Shown: positions 63,966 to 64,000 of the stretch, one piece after another
How the letters are laid out: each line of letters starts with the position of its first letter
Numbering within the stretch: position 1 is the stretch's first letter
NCBI GenBank assembly: GCA_017983845.1
Contig: JAGOAO010000001.1
Coordinates: 182,078 to 246,077 of the forward strand
DNA: 64,000 bases
Direction: 5' to 3'
From: Sediminibacterium sp.
Lineage (GTDB): Bacteria; Bacteroidota; Bacteroidia; Chitinophagales; Chitinophagaceae
Translations under genes and position numbers: made by a program
Notes under the pieces: model-generated
What the model saw: only the letters and a program-made list of their open reading frames with translations
What the model was told of the DNA's origin: nothing
The model's database searches: none

Positions 63966-64000
63966 AATGACTTATTTATTCTCTAAATGCTTTGCAGATG

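Noticed and set aside
1..64000. tRNA, rRNA, CRISPR arrays, insertion sequences, prophage, toxin-antitoxin or phage-defence genes
   Set aside because: I looked through the gaps and genes and saw no cloverleaf, regular repeat-spacer pattern, transposase, integrase or known defence motif. Gaps are short and most are accounted for.

Overview
This 64 kb window is an ordinary chromosomal stretch from a member of the Bacteroidota, most likely a Chitinophagaceae-like bacterium. This rests on gene content: a SusC/SusD pair, paired ExbD proteins with a Pro-rich TonB, FG-GAP/UnbV lipoproteins, a DUF4953/DUF5117-type metzincin, a DUF5916-type barrel protein, a short NuoG and an acidic tail on ribosomal protein S16. 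It also fits the A+T-rich sequence, the lack of Shine-Dalgarno sites and the recurring TAnnTTTG promoter motif. No rRNA, tRNA, CRISPR array, insertion sequence or prophage was seen.

Layout. (1) 1-12.9 kb: a SusC/SusD outer-membrane uptake pair followed by two tandem FG-GAP/UnbV lipoprotein genes, with a divergent LacI-type regulator and a beta-phosphoglucomutase-like HAD protein. A perfect LacI-type operator lies in the shared intergenic region. Five stem-loops, three of them terminator-like, separate susD from the FG-GAP genes. (2) 12.9-18.3 kb: mnmE-mmuM and an exbB-exbD-exbD-tonB operon that would energise SusC. (3) 18.5-22.4 kb: a secreted metzincin and a lone FtsX/MacB permease. (4) 22.5-35.5 kb: a complete 14-gene nuoA-N operon for respiratory complex I, with separate nuoC and nuoD and a short nuoG. 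(5) 35.6-38.7 kb: a TPR protein, a PstS-like lipoprotein and a small membrane protein. (6) 38.8-46.3 kb: translation genes hisS, rlmN, two pseudouridine synthases, rimM, rpsP and ffh. (7) 46.5-52.6 kb: a START-like protein, an LptF/G permease, a Tat-exported superoxide dismutase, a cation efflux protein, an M20 dipeptidase, an Hsp15-like S4 protein and trmD. (8) 52.7-64 kb: a DUF5916-type protein, purine and pyrimidine salvage (ade, upp), a CysZ/EI24-like membrane protein, an RsmI-like methyltransferase, a short ComEC, purH, an EamA transporter and a LutB-like protein.

How the parts connect. SusCD and the FG-GAP lipoproteins form the accessory nutrient module; ExbBD-TonB would power it from the proton gradient that Nuo builds. 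Much of the rest is translation and nucleotide housekeeping. Eight genes carry an exact TAnnTTTG box a short distance upstream of the start codon, and for rlmN, trmD, purH, rimM and mnmE the gap is only 3 to 5 bases, which suggests leaderless or near-leaderless mRNAs.

The least explained features are the stem-loop array between susD and the FG-GAP genes, the SusCD/FG-GAP/LacI/HAD locus without a glycoside hydrolase, and the HAD protein whose second catalytic Asp is Asn. All functional calls come from reading motifs by eye; no database search was run.
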